64,000 nt of DNA from Streptomyces sp. NBC_01669 (GCF_026339735.1 NZ_JAPEQG010000001.1:3720001-3784000), one strand, 5' to 3'; positions 16,223 through 25,382 are shown, numbered from the stretch's first letter. Numbers and translations are program-made. Notes: generated by a model from the letters alone, not told the origin.

Positions 16223-16268
16223 ATCGGGGCCCGGCCGAGCAGCCGAAGCAGCTCCCCCGGGCCCCGAT
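16223..16268. terminator. Terminator after the Bmp lipoprotein gene
   Basis: ATCGGGGCCCGG (16223-16234) pairs perfectly with CCGGGCCCCGAT (16257-16268) over a 22-nt loop, 13 bp beyond the minus-strand stop at 16281. It would limit read-through so that the lipoprotein is made in excess over the ABC subunits. Confidence 0.7.
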
Positions 16269-16280
16269 CGACGGGTCGGA

Positions 16281-17321
16281 TCAGGTCGTGGTCTTGACCG
16301 TGATCGTGCCGTCGACAATCTTCTTCTTCGCCTCGTCGAGCTTGGCCTGGATGTCCGCGAGGTGGTCACCCGTGGTGGTCAGCGAGACGCCGCCCTTGGC
16401 CAGGGAGTACGTCTGAACGCCGGTCAGCGCCTTGCCGTCCTTGACGGACTTGACCAGGTCGTAGACACCGGCGTCGACGTTCTTGACGACCGAGGTCAGG
16501 ATCGTGTCCTTGTACTTCGCCAGCGCCGGGTCCAGGGCCTGGTCGGAGTCGACACCGATGGACCAGGCGCCCTTCTTGCCCGCGACGGCCTCGATCGAAC
16601 CGGCACCCGAGCCGCCCGCGGCGGCGAAGATGACGTCCGCACCCTTGTCGAGCATGCCCTTGGCGGCTTCCTTGCCCTTGTCGGGGCTGCCGAAGCCGGA
16701 CAGGTCCGAACCGGTGGACAGGTACTGGATCTGCACCTTGGCCTTCGGGTTCGTGTCCAGGACACCCTGCTGGAAGCCCGCGGCGAACTTCTTGATCAGC
16801 GGAAGGTCCACACCGCCGATGAAGCCGACCTGGCCGTCCTTCGACTTCAGCGCCGCCGCGACACCGGCGAGGTACGAGCCCTGCTCCTCGGTGAAGACGA
16901 TGGAGGCGACGTTCTTCGCGTCGGAGACCGAGTCGACCAGGCCGAAGTTGACCTTCGGGTACTTCGGGGCGATCTTGTCGACCGCGTCCTTGTACGCGAA
17001 GCCGATCGCTATGACCGGGTTGTAGCCGCCCTCGGCGAGCGACTGCAGACGCTGCTCGCGGTCGGCCGGGGTCTCACCGTTCTTGGCGGTGAGCTCCTTC
17101 GTCTGGGCCTTGAACTCGGCCTTGGCCTTGTCCAGACCACGCGCGGCGGAGTCGTTGAACGAGTTGTCGCCCCGGCCGCCCACGTCGTAGGCCATGCCGA
17201 TCTTCATCTGGCCCTTGTCGGAGCTGGTGCTCTCCTCGGACGAGCTGCCGCACGCGGTGGCGGTGAGCGCGAATGCTGCAGTGATGGCGCACGCAGCGGT
17301 GATCTTGGATACCCGGCGCAA
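16281..17321 (-). CDS. BmpA/Med family nucleoside-binding lipoprotein
   Basis: A 346-residue extracellular solute receptor for the downstream ABC transporter. It has a lipoprotein signal with lipobox LTATAC-G (Cys near residue 24), a Ser-rich linker, and the BMP fold (KIGMAYDVGGRGDNSFNDSAARGL near 42-65, split here by description only; later FAAAGGSGAGSIEAV). Members bind purine or pyrimidine nucleosides. It has its own promoter region with a palindrome at 17382-17393 and its own terminator. Confidence 0.94.
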   Translation of the reverse strand: MRRVSKITAACAITAAFALTATACGSSSEESTSSDKGQMKIGMAYDVGGRGDNSFNDSAARGLDKAKAEFKAQTKELTAKNGETPADREQRLQSLAEGGYNPVIAIGFAYKDAVDKIAPKYPKVNFGLVDSVSDAKNVASIVFTEEQGSYLAGVAAALKSKDGQVGFIGGVDLPLIKKFAAGFQQGVLDTNPKAKVQIQYLSTGSDLSGFGSPDKGKEAAKGMLDKGADVIFAAAGGSGAGSIEAVAGKKGAWSIGVDSDQALDPALAKYKDTILTSVVKNVDAGVYDLVKSVKDGKALTGVQTYSLAKGGVSLTTTGDHLADIQAKLDEAKKKIVDGTITVKTTT

Positions 17322-17381
17322 GGGAAGGCTCCTTCAAACCTGACCGAAGCGCCTCTTCCGGCGCTGGTTTCGCCGCGATCG

Positions 17382-17393
17382 TAACGCGCGTAG
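17382..17393. promoter_or_regulatory. Putative nucleoside-regulon operator, Bmp lipoprotein
   Basis: TAACGCGCGTAG matches 10 of 12 positions of the perfect palindrome seen at 589-600, with the ACGCGCGTAG part intact. It is 61 bp upstream of the lipoprotein start. Confidence 0.55.
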
Positions 17394-17459
17394 ATGTCAG
17401 ATAAAGCCCTGTACGGAAGCCGTTATCGGATCGTCGCGAACCGGGGGTGACCTGTCCGG

Positions 17460-18731
17460 TTACAAACGGTTGCCGTCGAGCAAAGCCGCGGCGGTGAAAA
17501 GCTCCACGCCAACGGTGATCGCCTCCTCGTCCGCGTCGAAATCGCCCCGGTGCAGATCAAGGCGCCGGGTGTCACCGGGCGTGCGCACCCCGAGCCGCGC
17601 CATGGCCCCCGGGACGTGCTCCAGATACCAGGAGAAGTCCTCCCCGCCGAGGCTCTGCTCGGTGTCCTCGATTGCATACGATCCGCGGCGCCCGGTCATC
17701 GCGGCGGCCAGCAGATCGGTCACGGCCGGATCGTTCACGACGGGCGGGACCCCGCGGATGTAGTCGATCACCGACTTGGCCCGGTGCATTCCGGCCACCT
17801 CGTCGATCGCGGCATGGACCAGGTCCGGCGCATCCCGCCAGGCCGCCAGATCCAGGCAGCGGACCGTTCCCGACAGCTCGGCATGCTGCGGGATCACATT
17901 GCACGCGTGCCCGGCCTCCAGCCGCCCCCAGGTCACGGCGAGCCCGGCCCGCGCGTCGACCCGCCGCGCCAGCAGCGCGGGCACCTCGGTGGCCACCTTG
18001 GCGGCGGCGGTGACCAGGTCGGTGGTCAGATGCGGCCGGGCGGTGTGCCCGCCGGGCCCGTCGAGCGTGACCTCCAGCCGGTCGCAGGCGGAGGTGATCG
18101 CCCCGACCCGCAGCCCGATCCTCCCCACGTCGACCTTCGGGTCGCAGTGCACCCCGATGATCCGCCCGACGCCTTCCAGCACCCCGTCCTCGATCGCATC
18201 GGGCGCGCCGCCGGGCAGCACCTCCTCGGCGGGCTGGAAGATCAGCCGTACGGGGTGCGGCAGCAGCCCCTGCCGGTCGAGCTCGGCGAGCACGAGCCCG
18301 GCGCCGAGGACGGTGGTCGTGTGAATGTCGTGCCCGCAGGCGTGCGCCCGGTCGGGAACGGTGGACCGGTACGGGACGCCGGCCTTGGTGTCCGGAATGG
18401 GCAGAGCGTCGATGTCCGCGCGCAGGGCGAGCATGGGCCGCGTGTCACTGCCCGCCCGTCGCCCACCACCACCCTTGTCCGAGCTTCGCGCCCCTCCCGA
18501 TGTACCCACGTCGCACAGGAGTCCGGTTCCGGTGGCGAGCACCCGGGGCCGGAGCCCGGCCTTCTCCAGCCGGGCCTTGAGGGCAGCGGTGGTACGGAAC
18601 TCCTGGTTGCCGAGCTCGGGGTGCATGTGCAGATCGCGCCGGAACGCGATCAGCTCGGCCCGCAGGGGTGCGGACAGCGTGCCGGGCAGGGCGGCGTCCT
18701 CGGGCAGGCCGGCATCGAAATCGCGGGACAT
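17460..18731 (-). CDS. M20 family amidohydrolase (peptidase M20/IAA-hydrolase type)
   Basis: A 423-residue metal-dependent amidase. Family motifs are LHMHPELGNQEF near residue 35 (first metal His), HACGHDIHTT near 130, IFQPAEEVLPGGA near 162 and GGEDFSWYLE near the end. Such enzymes remove acyl or amino-acid groups from N-acyl substrates in the cytoplasm; the substrate is unknown. The ATG at 18731 is chosen because an AGGTGA site lies 10 nt upstream; 18767 would add 12 residues. It precedes the nucleoside lipoprotein on the same strand, with the operator site between them. Confidence 0.9.
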   Translation of the reverse strand: MSRDFDAGLPEDAALPGTLSAPLRAELIAFRRDLHMHPELGNQEFRTTAALKARLEKAGLRPRVLATGTGLLCDVGTSGGARSSDKGGGGRRAGSDTRPMLALRADIDALPIPDTKAGVPYRSTVPDRAHACGHDIHTTTVLGAGLVLAELDRQGLLPHPVRLIFQPAEEVLPGGAPDAIEDGVLEGVGRIIGVHCDPKVDVGRIGLRVGAITSACDRLEVTLDGPGGHTARPHLTTDLVTAAAKVATEVPALLARRVDARAGLAVTWGRLEAGHACNVIPQHAELSGTVRCLDLAAWRDAPDLVHAAIDEVAGMHRAKSVIDYIRGVPPVVNDPAVTDLLAAAMTGRRGSYAIEDTEQSLGGEDFSWYLEHVPGAMARLGVRTPGDTRRLDLHRGDFDADEEAITVGVELFTAAALLDGNRL

Positions 18732-18993
18732 CAACTGGTTCACCTGGTGAAGAGTAGGCCCCTTCACCCCTCAACTGGCCACAGATCAACAAAAGTTCAG
18801 CCGCATAGAGGAACAAAATACGGCGTCGGAGCGTGTGCCGTGAGAGGGAGGTGGGTAAACTCGCCCATTTTCCTCCGATGCCCCGCTGTCCCGGTCCAGG
18901 GTGCGCGCGGTCTACGCTGCGTCGCCGACGCGCTCGATCGACTGCGTCGTGGACGGCGTCGGTCCCGGTCGGGGCCGTGGACGGGGGGGCCCG

Positions 18994-20268
18994 ATGGTGC
19001 TCGACACCCTGGAACAAAGCGTTCGCCCATGCCCGGAGTGCGGAGCGGAGATCCGGACGGACCGCAGGTTCGTGTCGTGGTGCGCCGCGTGCGACTGGAA
19101 TGTGGATCCGGGAGAACCCGAGGAGCCCTTGGGGCGGCTGGAGAAGCTGCGGCGCGAGCTGGCCCGCCGGTACGGGGAGAAGCTGCTCGCCGAGGTGACG
19201 GCCGGTGAGGCGTTGCGGCCCCGGCGCGACCTTGCCGGTGTCCTGGCCTTCGTCATCGCCCTGGCCGTCCACGGCGTCACGGTCGCCCTGGCCGTCGCCG
19301 GACTCCTGCTGGTGCTGCTCGGCTGGGGCAGCGCGCTTCCCGCGGTGGGCGCACTCTTCCTGGTCCTCGCCGGGGTCCTGCGCCCGCGCTTCGGACGGCT
19401 CCCCGACGAGCCGGTCCTGCACAGGGCCGATGCGCCCGAGCTGTTCGCTCTGATCGACGAGGTCGCGGAGATCGCCGCCACGACCGGGGTGCACGCCGTC
19501 GTGGTCACGGACGACGTGAACGCGGCCGTGACCACCTACGGGGTGCGTCAGCGTCGGCTGCTGGTCCTCGGGCTCGGGCTTTGGGAGATCACGACCCCCC
19601 AGCAGCGGATCGCGCTGCTGGGGCACGAGCTCGGTCACTACGCCAACGGGGACATGCGCCACGGGCTGATCACCGGAAACGCGCTCCGTTCACTGACCAC
19701 CTGGTGGTACCTGCTGGACCGGATCCCCCACCCCACCCTCGGCGAGGCGGCGCTCAACGCGCTCTACCTGCTGCCTCGATGGGCGGTCCAGGGTGTGCTG
19801 ATGCTGCTCGACCACCTGACGCTGCGCAACACGCAGCGTGGCGAGTACCTGGCCGACTCCTTCGCGGCCCGGGCCGGGTCCACCGAGGCCGCCGTGGGCC
19901 TCATGGACCGGCTCCTCGTCGGCGGCTCCGCCCGGTCCGCATTGCTGCGCGAGGCCAATTCCACGCAGGTGGGACGGCCCGGGGACCCGGCGCGCAAGGA
20001 AGGCTGGCGCGGCCTGTGGGAGCGGCTGGCCGCCCACATGGACTCGATACCGGAGAGCGAGTACGAGCGTCAGCGGCGCCTCGGTACGCAGCGGGGCCAC
20101 AGCGTCGACTCGACCCACCCGCCGACGCATCTGCGCCGCGCCCGCCTGCTCGCGGCGGCTCCCGCGTCCGCCGCGGTGGTCGCGGACGCCGGGAGGCAGG
20201 CCGGCCTCGACGCCGAGCTGGCCGGGGCCCGGGAGAGGCTGGCCCGCCGGATCCTCAACGGCAGGTAG
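18994..20268 (+). CDS. M48 family metalloprotease with N-terminal zinc ribbon
   Basis: A 424-residue membrane protease. The N-terminus carries CPECGAE and CAACDWN, two CxxC pairs of a zinc ribbon (residues about 12-37). A hydrophobic hairpin follows (LAGVLAFVIALAVHGV and the next segment). The catalytic HELGH motif lies near residue 208, and EYLADSFAAR near 281 supplies the third ligand. HtpX/Ste24-like enzymes degrade or process membrane proteins. Start at ATG 18994 after a weak GGGGGGG site; an upstream ATG/GTG would add unrelated residues. The 226-bp gap before it holds only AT-rich promoter-like sequence. Confidence 0.88.
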   Translation: MVLDTLEQSVRPCPECGAEIRTDRRFVSWCAACDWNVDPGEPEEPLGRLEKLRRELARRYGEKLLAEVTAGEALRPRRDLAGVLAFVIALAVHGVTVALAVAGLLLVLLGWGSALPAVGALFLVLAGVLRPRFGRLPDEPVLHRADAPELFALIDEVAEIAATTGVHAVVVTDDVNAAVTTYGVRQRRLLVLGLGLWEITTPQQRIALLGHELGHYANGDMRHGLITGNALRSLTTWWYLLDRIPHPTLGEAALNALYLLPRWAVQGVLMLLDHLTLRNTQRGEYLADSFAARAGSTEAAVGLMDRLLVGGSARSALLREANSTQVGRPGDPARKEGWRGLWERLAAHMDSIPESEYERQRRLGTQRGHSVDSTHPPTHLRRARLLAAAPASAAVVADAGRQAGLDAELAGARERLARRILNGR

Positions 20269-20321
20269 ACGGGCGGGCGGCAGCGGGCAGGCAGGAGGGC
20301 TGGTCCCGGTGCCCCCGTCGA

Positions 20322-21011
20322 CTACTGCGCCGTCTCGGAGAAGGGCTGCTCCGCGCTGCGCGCCGCGCCCGGTCGTCCCTGAGGCCGGCCCAGCCGCTCG
20401 CCGACCTCGGGCAGCCCCCGGCGCATCGGCAGCAGCGCCGTCCCGAGGCACACCGCACCGACCGCCAGCAGATCCAGGCTCATGGCCGCCAGCACGATCC
20501 CGGCCAGCACCAGCACCGGGGCCCAGCCCTTGACGACGTCCCGTCGGAGGAACGCCAGCAGCGTGACGAGGGCCAGCAGCCCGAGCCAGAACAGCATCGG
20601 GACCACGGTGTAGACGAGCGGCATCACGCCGGACACGTCCTGCACCCTCCCGAACATGTCGTTCATGGCCGGCTTGTCCACGGTGAGAAACCCGACCGCC
20701 AGGTCGATCACCGCCTGGACCACCAGCGCCGCCGCCCCGAGCAGCCCGGCCCAGGTCGCCGCCTCGACCGCGACCCGCTTGCCGCCCCGCACCCCTGCCG
20801 TCCTCCGCAGCCCCAGCAACACCGGTACGAACGCGAGCAGTCCGGCCAGGGACAGCACATGCGCCACCGTCCACCACGCACCGGGCCCGTAGTCGCTCAC
20901 CGCCCGACCGGCCAGCCGCACCATTCCGTACCCGGCCATCAGGGCCGGGCCCGCAATGAATGCCCCGCCGACCGTTTCGTTCTGACGCACCGTCATCGTC
21001 TGCATCCTCAT
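20322..21011 (-). CDS. Multi-pass membrane protein of unknown function
   Basis: A 229-residue protein with about six hydrophobic segments (GAFIAGPALMAGYGMVRLAG; WWTVAHVLSLAGLLAFVPVL; LLGAAALVVQAVIDLAVGFL; and others) and a charged C-terminus (GERLGRPQGRPGAARSAEQPF). No family motif recognised. ATGs at 21011 or 20996 are both possible starts. It is convergent with the M48 protease gene, 53 bp apart. Confidence 0.7.
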   Translation of the reverse strand: MRMQTMTVRQNETVGGAFIAGPALMAGYGMVRLAGRAVSDYGPGAWWTVAHVLSLAGLLAFVPVLLGLRRTAGVRGGKRVAVEAATWAGLLGAAALVVQAVIDLAVGFLTVDKPAMNDMFGRVQDVSGVMPLVYTVVPMLFWLGLLALVTLLAFLRRDVVKGWAPVLVLAGIVLAAMSLDLLAVGAVCLGTALLPMRRGLPEVGERLGRPQGRPGAARSAEQPFSETAQ

Positions 21012-21181
21012 GCTGCGATGCTCGCGCCCGACCGCCCCTGTCCACCATCAGGGCTTTCCCCCAACAAACCCTGGCCGTAGGCCACTTCTGAGTCAGGGTG
21101 GCGTCAGGTGGTTCGGCGCGCGGCTCGTCCGGACGCGGACTCCCCGGCGACCGGCAGCCGCGCACCAGGGCTCGCGGCCGA

Positions 21182-21338
21182 GGCGGCTTCCAGGGCGTGG
21201 AGTTCTCACGGCGGTACGCGAAGCAACGGGTCGCGCCATGGGTACGGACCGGGGCGGCAACCACCTCCGGGTACTGGGCCCGGTCGATCACGCCGGTCCT
21301 GACCGGGAGCGATCCGCACCAGGTCCGCGCCCCTGGTG
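21182..21338 (-). pseudogene. Relic of a polysialyltransferase-like gene
   Basis: On the minus strand this reads TGVIDRAQYPEVVAAPVRT then HGATRCFAYRREN. This matches TGVIDQAQYLEAVAALART and HGATRYFAHRRES of the intact gene at 25745-26800. At DNA level 21182-21338 aligns with 26026-26192 at roughly 85% with a 9-bp deletion. Both ends of the gene are missing. It is in the same orientation as the intact copy. Confidence 0.85.
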
Positions 21339-21348
21339 CGGATCGCTC
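21307..21348. terminator. Terminator after the FG-GAP amidase gene
   Basis: GAGCGATCCGCACCAGG (21307-21323) pairs perfectly with 21332-21348 over an 8-nt loop, 85 bp past the amidase stop. It overlaps the end of the polysialyltransferase relic. The remaining gap from 21012 to 21432 holds nothing else recognisable. Confidence 0.7.
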
Positions 21349-21432
21349 GCACATACCCCCGTCGCACGGGTGACTGCGCTGTTCAGCGCCTGGCCGACGA
21401 CAGCATCACCGGTTGCCTCGGTGCGCTGTGAC

Positions 21433-23862
21433 TCACCTGGTCAGTTCGCCCCCGATACCGACTCCGGCTCCGCTCGCGGCGCCGAGTGCGGTGGGCCCGT
21501 AGGCGGCGCCCGCGCCGGGGCCGACCGTTACGACGGTCCCGTCGCCCGCGTTCTCGCCCTCCACGCCGAACGCGAGGTCCGCCCGGCCGTCGCCGGTGTA
21601 GTCGGCGACGGTGACGGCAGACCCGAACCGGTCCCCGGCCTCGGCGGCGCCCGGCAGTCCGGCCGCCCCCTCCACGTACGCGACAGCACCGGTCGCACTC
21701 AGCCCGTCCGCACCGCCGCGCAGCACGAACGCCCTCCCGGCGCCCGAGTCGTCACCGGGCGCACCGGCGAGTACATCCGCGTACCCGTCGCCGTCGGTGT
21801 CCCCGACCGCCACGGAGGCACCGAGCTCCCCGCCCGTGCCGGCCGCTTCGAGGACGTCGCGGCCGACGACCCCGGCTCCCGTCGTCGCGAGCCCGTCCGC
21901 CGAACCGTGGTACGTGGCGATCTCGCCGCCGTCCGCTGCGTCGGGGCGGCCCACGGCCAGGTCGGCGAAGCCGTCGCCGTCGATGTCCCCGGCGGCCAGC
22001 GCACGGCCGCCCGCCCCGTCGAGCACGGCAGGTTCGCCGGTCCGCAGCCCGGTCGCCGAACCGCGCAGCACCACGAGGGGCGTCGCGCCGGCAGCCGTGC
22101 GGAAGGCGAGCGCCGCGTCCTCGAACCCGTCATGGTCGAAGTCCCCGGTCGCCACGGAGGCGTCCTGCACGGGGCCGTCCGCGAGGGCGGCCGGCGCGGA
22201 GAACGCGCGGTCGGACCCGTCGACGGTCCAGGCACGGCCCGCGCCCGGCGCGACGGCGAGGATGTCGTCGCCGCCGTCCCCGTCGAAGTCACCGGTGGCG
22301 AGCTCGGCGCCGAACCGGGCGCCGCTCGCGCGCACCGCGGTGGGCTCGTTGATCATTCCGGCCTGCCCCGTGAGCCCGTTGGGGCCGCCGCGCAGGATGC
22401 TCACGCCGCCCTCGTCGGTGGCACCGGAGGTGACCTCCTCGCCGGGTGAGGCGACCACGAGATCGGTGTACCCGTCGTGGTCGAGGTCCCCGTACGCCGT
22501 CGCGGAGCCGAAGCCGTCCCCGGCCTCGGACCCGCCGGGAACCCCCTCGGACTCCTGCGTGACGACAACCTTGTTCCTGCTGTACGGGTTGCCGGGCGCG
22601 CCCGGTACGACGCTGACCTGGCCGGCCCCGGCGAGGCTGTTCGCGGTCGCCTTCGGGAGGCCGGCGGAGAGGTCGGCGTGGCCGTCCCCGTTCACGTCGG
22701 TGTCCTTGGCGGGCGAGTTCTCCGACGCGGCGAGCGTGCGGATCGCGGGCAGGTCGCCGTACAGATTGTTGCCGGGGCACTCGGTCGGGTAGCCGTCGCG
22801 GTGGCCGGAGATCCGGTTCATCGTCACCAGCTGGCCCGCGGTGAACTTGCCGTTGGCGGCGCCGGCCGCCATCACGATCGTGCCGGCCGGGTTGACGCCG
22901 TACAACCCGAGCTTCCAGGCGGCGAGTTGGGCGATCGAGTCCCGCACGGCGGGCGTGGAGGTCGCGGTGTTGTAGTCGCCGAGCACGGCGACACCGCTCG
23001 TGTCGGTGTTGAAGCCGTAGGTGTGGGCGCCGTACACGGGCTTGTCGAGACCGCCCGCACGTCCCTCGAAGATCGTGCCGCACTTGTCGACGAGGAAGTT
23101 GTAGCCGATGTCGTTCCAGCCGTTGCTCTTCACGTGGTACGTGAGGATGCCGCGGATGATCGACGCGGACTCGGCGCAGGTGTAGTCGTTCGTCCCGGCC
23201 GTGTGGTGCACGAACACGGCCTTCGTGTCGGTCGTGTACGTGGGCGGGTCGGCGACCAGCGACTCGTCGGCGCCCCATCCGGCGCGCGACGTGACGGGGG
23301 GCTGGACGGCGGCCTGCTGCGCAGCCGTCTTCTCCATCCCGTCGGTCCCCGTACCGGAGCTGGTTCCGGCGTCCGGGTCGACGAGGTCGACCCGGAGCCC
23401 GGCCGGCAGCTTCGCCCCTCGGATCCTCGCCTGCACTCCGTCGGACGCGCCCACCCACAGGGGCTGGGTCGCGCCGCGCACGCCCTCCTTGGTGCGCTCG
23501 GACCCCGACTCCGGTACATGGAGGTCGAGTTCAAGGGAACGCCATGCGGACCACTTTCCGCTCCCCGCATCCCGGGTACGTATCTCCGCCGTGCCGTCGA
23601 GCGCGGCCTCGGGGTCGGACCAGGTGACACCGAGCATGCTGAACGGCTCGGTCGAGCGAGCAGCCAGGGCCCGCTGCTTCGGATCGGTGTCGGCCGGCAC
23701 GGCGACCGTGTGGACGGCGCCCTTGTGCACGGTGGACTCCGCCGCGGCCTGCACGGACGGTTCGGCCGGTCCGTGCCGGCCCGACAGGGAGATCACGCTG
23801 AGCACGACGGCCGCCGCGAGTGCGCTACGGACGGCCTGGCGGCCGGAGTTGGTGGAAGTCAC
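21433..23862 (-). CDS. Secreted N-acetylmuramoyl-L-alanine amidase with FG-GAP repeats
   Basis: An 809-residue exported protein. The signal peptide (VRSALAAAVVLSVISLSG) is followed by a beta-rich N-domain. A PGRP/amidase-2 domain spans about residues 205-370, with zinc ligands in FVHHTAG and SGHRDGYPTECPG and the conserved HTYGFN. The C-terminal 430 residues carry at least seven FG-GAP/VCBS repeats (D-x-D-x-D-G calcium loops such as DVNGDGHADL, DLDHDGYTDL, DFDGDGGDDI). Likely cuts peptidoglycan amide bonds, with the propeller binding a surface ligand. GTG start overlaps the upstream stop (GTGA) and has GGGGGAG before it. Confidence 0.92.
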   Translation of the reverse strand: MTSTNSGRQAVRSALAAAVVLSVISLSGRHGPAEPSVQAAAESTVHKGAVHTVAVPADTDPKQRALAARSTEPFSMLGVTWSDPEAALDGTAEIRTRDAGSGKWSAWRSLELDLHVPESGSERTKEGVRGATQPLWVGASDGVQARIRGAKLPAGLRVDLVDPDAGTSSGTGTDGMEKTAAQQAAVQPPVTSRAGWGADESLVADPPTYTTDTKAVFVHHTAGTNDYTCAESASIIRGILTYHVKSNGWNDIGYNFLVDKCGTIFEGRAGGLDKPVYGAHTYGFNTDTSGVAVLGDYNTATSTPAVRDSIAQLAAWKLGLYGVNPAGTIVMAAGAANGKFTAGQLVTMNRISGHRDGYPTECPGNNLYGDLPAIRTLAASENSPAKDTDVNGDGHADLSAGLPKATANSLAGAGQVSVVPGAPGNPYSRNKVVVTQESEGVPGGSEAGDGFGSATAYGDLDHDGYTDLVVASPGEEVTSGATDEGGVSILRGGPNGLTGQAGMINEPTAVRASGARFGAELATGDFDGDGGDDILAVAPGAGRAWTVDGSDRAFSAPAALADGPVQDASVATGDFDHDGFEDAALAFRTAAGATPLVVLRGSATGLRTGEPAVLDGAGGRALAAGDIDGDGFADLAVGRPDAADGGEIATYHGSADGLATTGAGVVGRDVLEAAGTGGELGASVAVGDTDGDGYADVLAGAPGDDSGAGRAFVLRGGADGLSATGAVAYVEGAAGLPGAAEAGDRFGSAVTVADYTGDGRADLAFGVEGENAGDGTVVTVGPGAGAAYGPTALGAASGAGVGIGGELTR

Positions 23863-24506
23863 TGCTCCCCCTGGGCGTTCGCCGGGACCGCGGCGTCCTC
23901 GGTGGCCTCGGGCGCGGCCAGCTCGCCCTGGCAGGTGGCGCGGCCGAACTTGCCGTATGCGGTGGCGGTCTGCACGTGCTTGCCGTGGATGGCGAGCCGG
24001 CAACTGGCCCGGCCGCCCTTCTCGCCGAGTGTGATGGTCACGATGGGCGGCTTGCCCAGCGGCACGCGAACCGTCTTCTTCCATGGCAGGTCGACCTGGT
24101 TGACCTCGACGGCCGTACCGGAGTCGCTGCGCGCCTGGTAGGTCAGATCGGCGGTGCCTTCACCGTCCACCTCGTAGGTCACGGAGGCGGTGGGAACCTG
24201 GCGTTCGGGCTTTTCCTCGGTGTCGAGCACGCCGTAAAGGACCAGACCGGCACAGGCGGCGACAAGAGCGGCGCAGGCGGCGAGGCCGCGACGGTCGACG
24301 CCCCTGCTTTCCTTCTTCGCGGGCCCGTCGCCACTCTCGGCGTCTTCTGCTCCTCCGGCTCCTCGCGGTTCACCGCCGTCGGCAGCGGTACCGGTGGCCT
24401 CCTCGGCCTCCGCAGTCGATGCGGCCGCCGACGACTCCGCCGCCTGCTGCGGCTCGTCGGTCGACTCCGACTCGTCGGTCTTCTTCGGCTCTTCGGACGG
24501 TGGCAT
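23859..24506 (-). CDS. Single-pass membrane protein with MmpS-like C-terminal domain
   Basis: A 215-residue protein. An acidic, Ser/Ala/Glu-rich cytoplasmic head (about 95 residues) precedes one membrane segment GLAACAALVAACAGLVLYGVL. The extracytoplasmic domain of about 95 residues resembles the MmpS/transport-accessory beta sandwich (SVTYEVDGEGTADLTY; CRLAIHGKHVQTATAYGKFGRATC with two Cys that could pair). It is translationally coupled to the amidase gene (GTGA overlap). The ATG at 24506 follows an AGGA site; an upstream in-frame ATG at 24581 is less likely. Confidence 0.72.
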   Translation of the reverse strand: MPPSEEPKKTDESESTDEPQQAAESSAAASTAEAEEATGTAADGGEPRGAGGAEDAESGDGPAKKESRGVDRRGLAACAALVAACAGLVLYGVLDTEEKPERQVPTASVTYEVDGEGTADLTYQARSDSGTAVEVNQVDLPWKKTVRVPLGKPPIVTITLGEKGGRASCRLAIHGKHVQTATAYGKFGRATCQGELAAPEATEDAAVPANAQGEQ

Positions 24507-24839
24507 GGGCGGGTCCTGGCTTTCGTGAGGGGTGCATTCCTCGCGCGAAATCCGTCGCGCGCTCGGCGGAGAACCGGCCACTTATACCGCATGGCGAGGA
24601 CTCTGCTCCAACAGGCGGAAAAATCGGGTGAATTGGAATGCCGGCAATTCAAGCGCCTGAATTATGCACTTCGTTGACACGGGTGGCCCTGGAGGAGTAA
24701 GCAGCGCACGGTCGGCGTTCCGGCACCCCGCCGATCATCAGTCGTCAATTCAAGGGCGGTTGTGCGGATATCCGTCCCGGGCGCGGGCTGCGTGTCCACG
24801 TGCCGAGGTCGGCCGCGCGCCCGGACGGGCCACCGGTGA

Positions 24840-25235
24840 GCCGGAACGAGAACGGCTACGATTCGACGAAGAAGATCAACGCCTGTCATCTGTTCGCGGC
24901 CACGCTCGGCAGCGACGGAAAGCGGCCGGAGAGTGTGTCGACCTGCTCCCGGGCGCCAATACGTTCACCAAGAAGGGCCGTTCGGACCGTATCGATTTCA
25001 ACCTCCGGTATTACGAGCGGAGTGTGAAAATGTGGACGTCGAACAAGTACACCGTCCTGTGCAAGGTGACGCCCATCTACGTCGGCAGTCGCACCGTTCC
25101 CACGCGGTACGAGGTCTACGGCGAGGGCCGGCGTGGGTCCTCAACGACCTTGATGTCGGACAGGGCGGCTCGATGAACTTGGGGATTCAGTACAACGACG
25201 ACGGTACGGAAGTCCCGACGGGAGCCACGCCCTGA
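24840..25235 (+). pseudogene. Frameshifted DNA/RNA non-specific endonuclease (toxin-type) relic
   Basis: Pieces in three frames read in order as an Endonuclease-NS-2-type domain. They are GYDSTKKINACHLFAATLGS (frame of 24800), then TFTKKGRSDRIDFNLRYYER and YTVLCKVTPIYVGSRTVPT (frame of 24664), then VLNDLDVGQGGSMNLGIQYN and DDGTEVPTGATP up to TGA at 25233. At least two frameshifts (near 24935 and 25140) break it. The pattern HL...G...R.V.TCSR..N ... YE..V......Y.VTPIY.G.RTVP is typical of C-terminal toxin nucleases of polymorphic systems. The N-terminal carrier is missing. Confidence 0.75.
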
Positions 25236-25382
25236 TGGCAGAAAGAAGAAGAGAGATGGATTCGGACCCGGAAGCGGTGGTGCGGCTCATGCCGCCGCAC
25301 GAGGGCGCCGGACAGGTGGCCGATTGACCGCGGGCCGAGCAGGCCTGGGGCGTCGTGTTCCCCGCCGACTACAAGGAATTTC
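25235..25382 (+). pseudogene. SMI1/KNR4 (SUKH) immunity protein relic with an in-frame TGA
   Basis: The ATG at 25235 overlaps the nuclease stop (TGATG), the coupling expected of a toxin-immunity pair. It reads MDSDPEAVVRLMPPHEGAGQ then VAD-stop-PRAEQAWGVVFPADYKEF. SUKH proteins have W at the stop position (VADW), so TGG has mutated to TGA at 25325-25327. The protein breaks off after about 49 codons, where FG-GAP-like sequence begins. Confidence 0.75.

Noticed and set aside
18768..18993. Possible small gene or RNA between the M20 and M48 genes
   Set aside because: Only promoter-like AT-rich patches were found; no open frame with a ribosome site and no convincing RNA fold.
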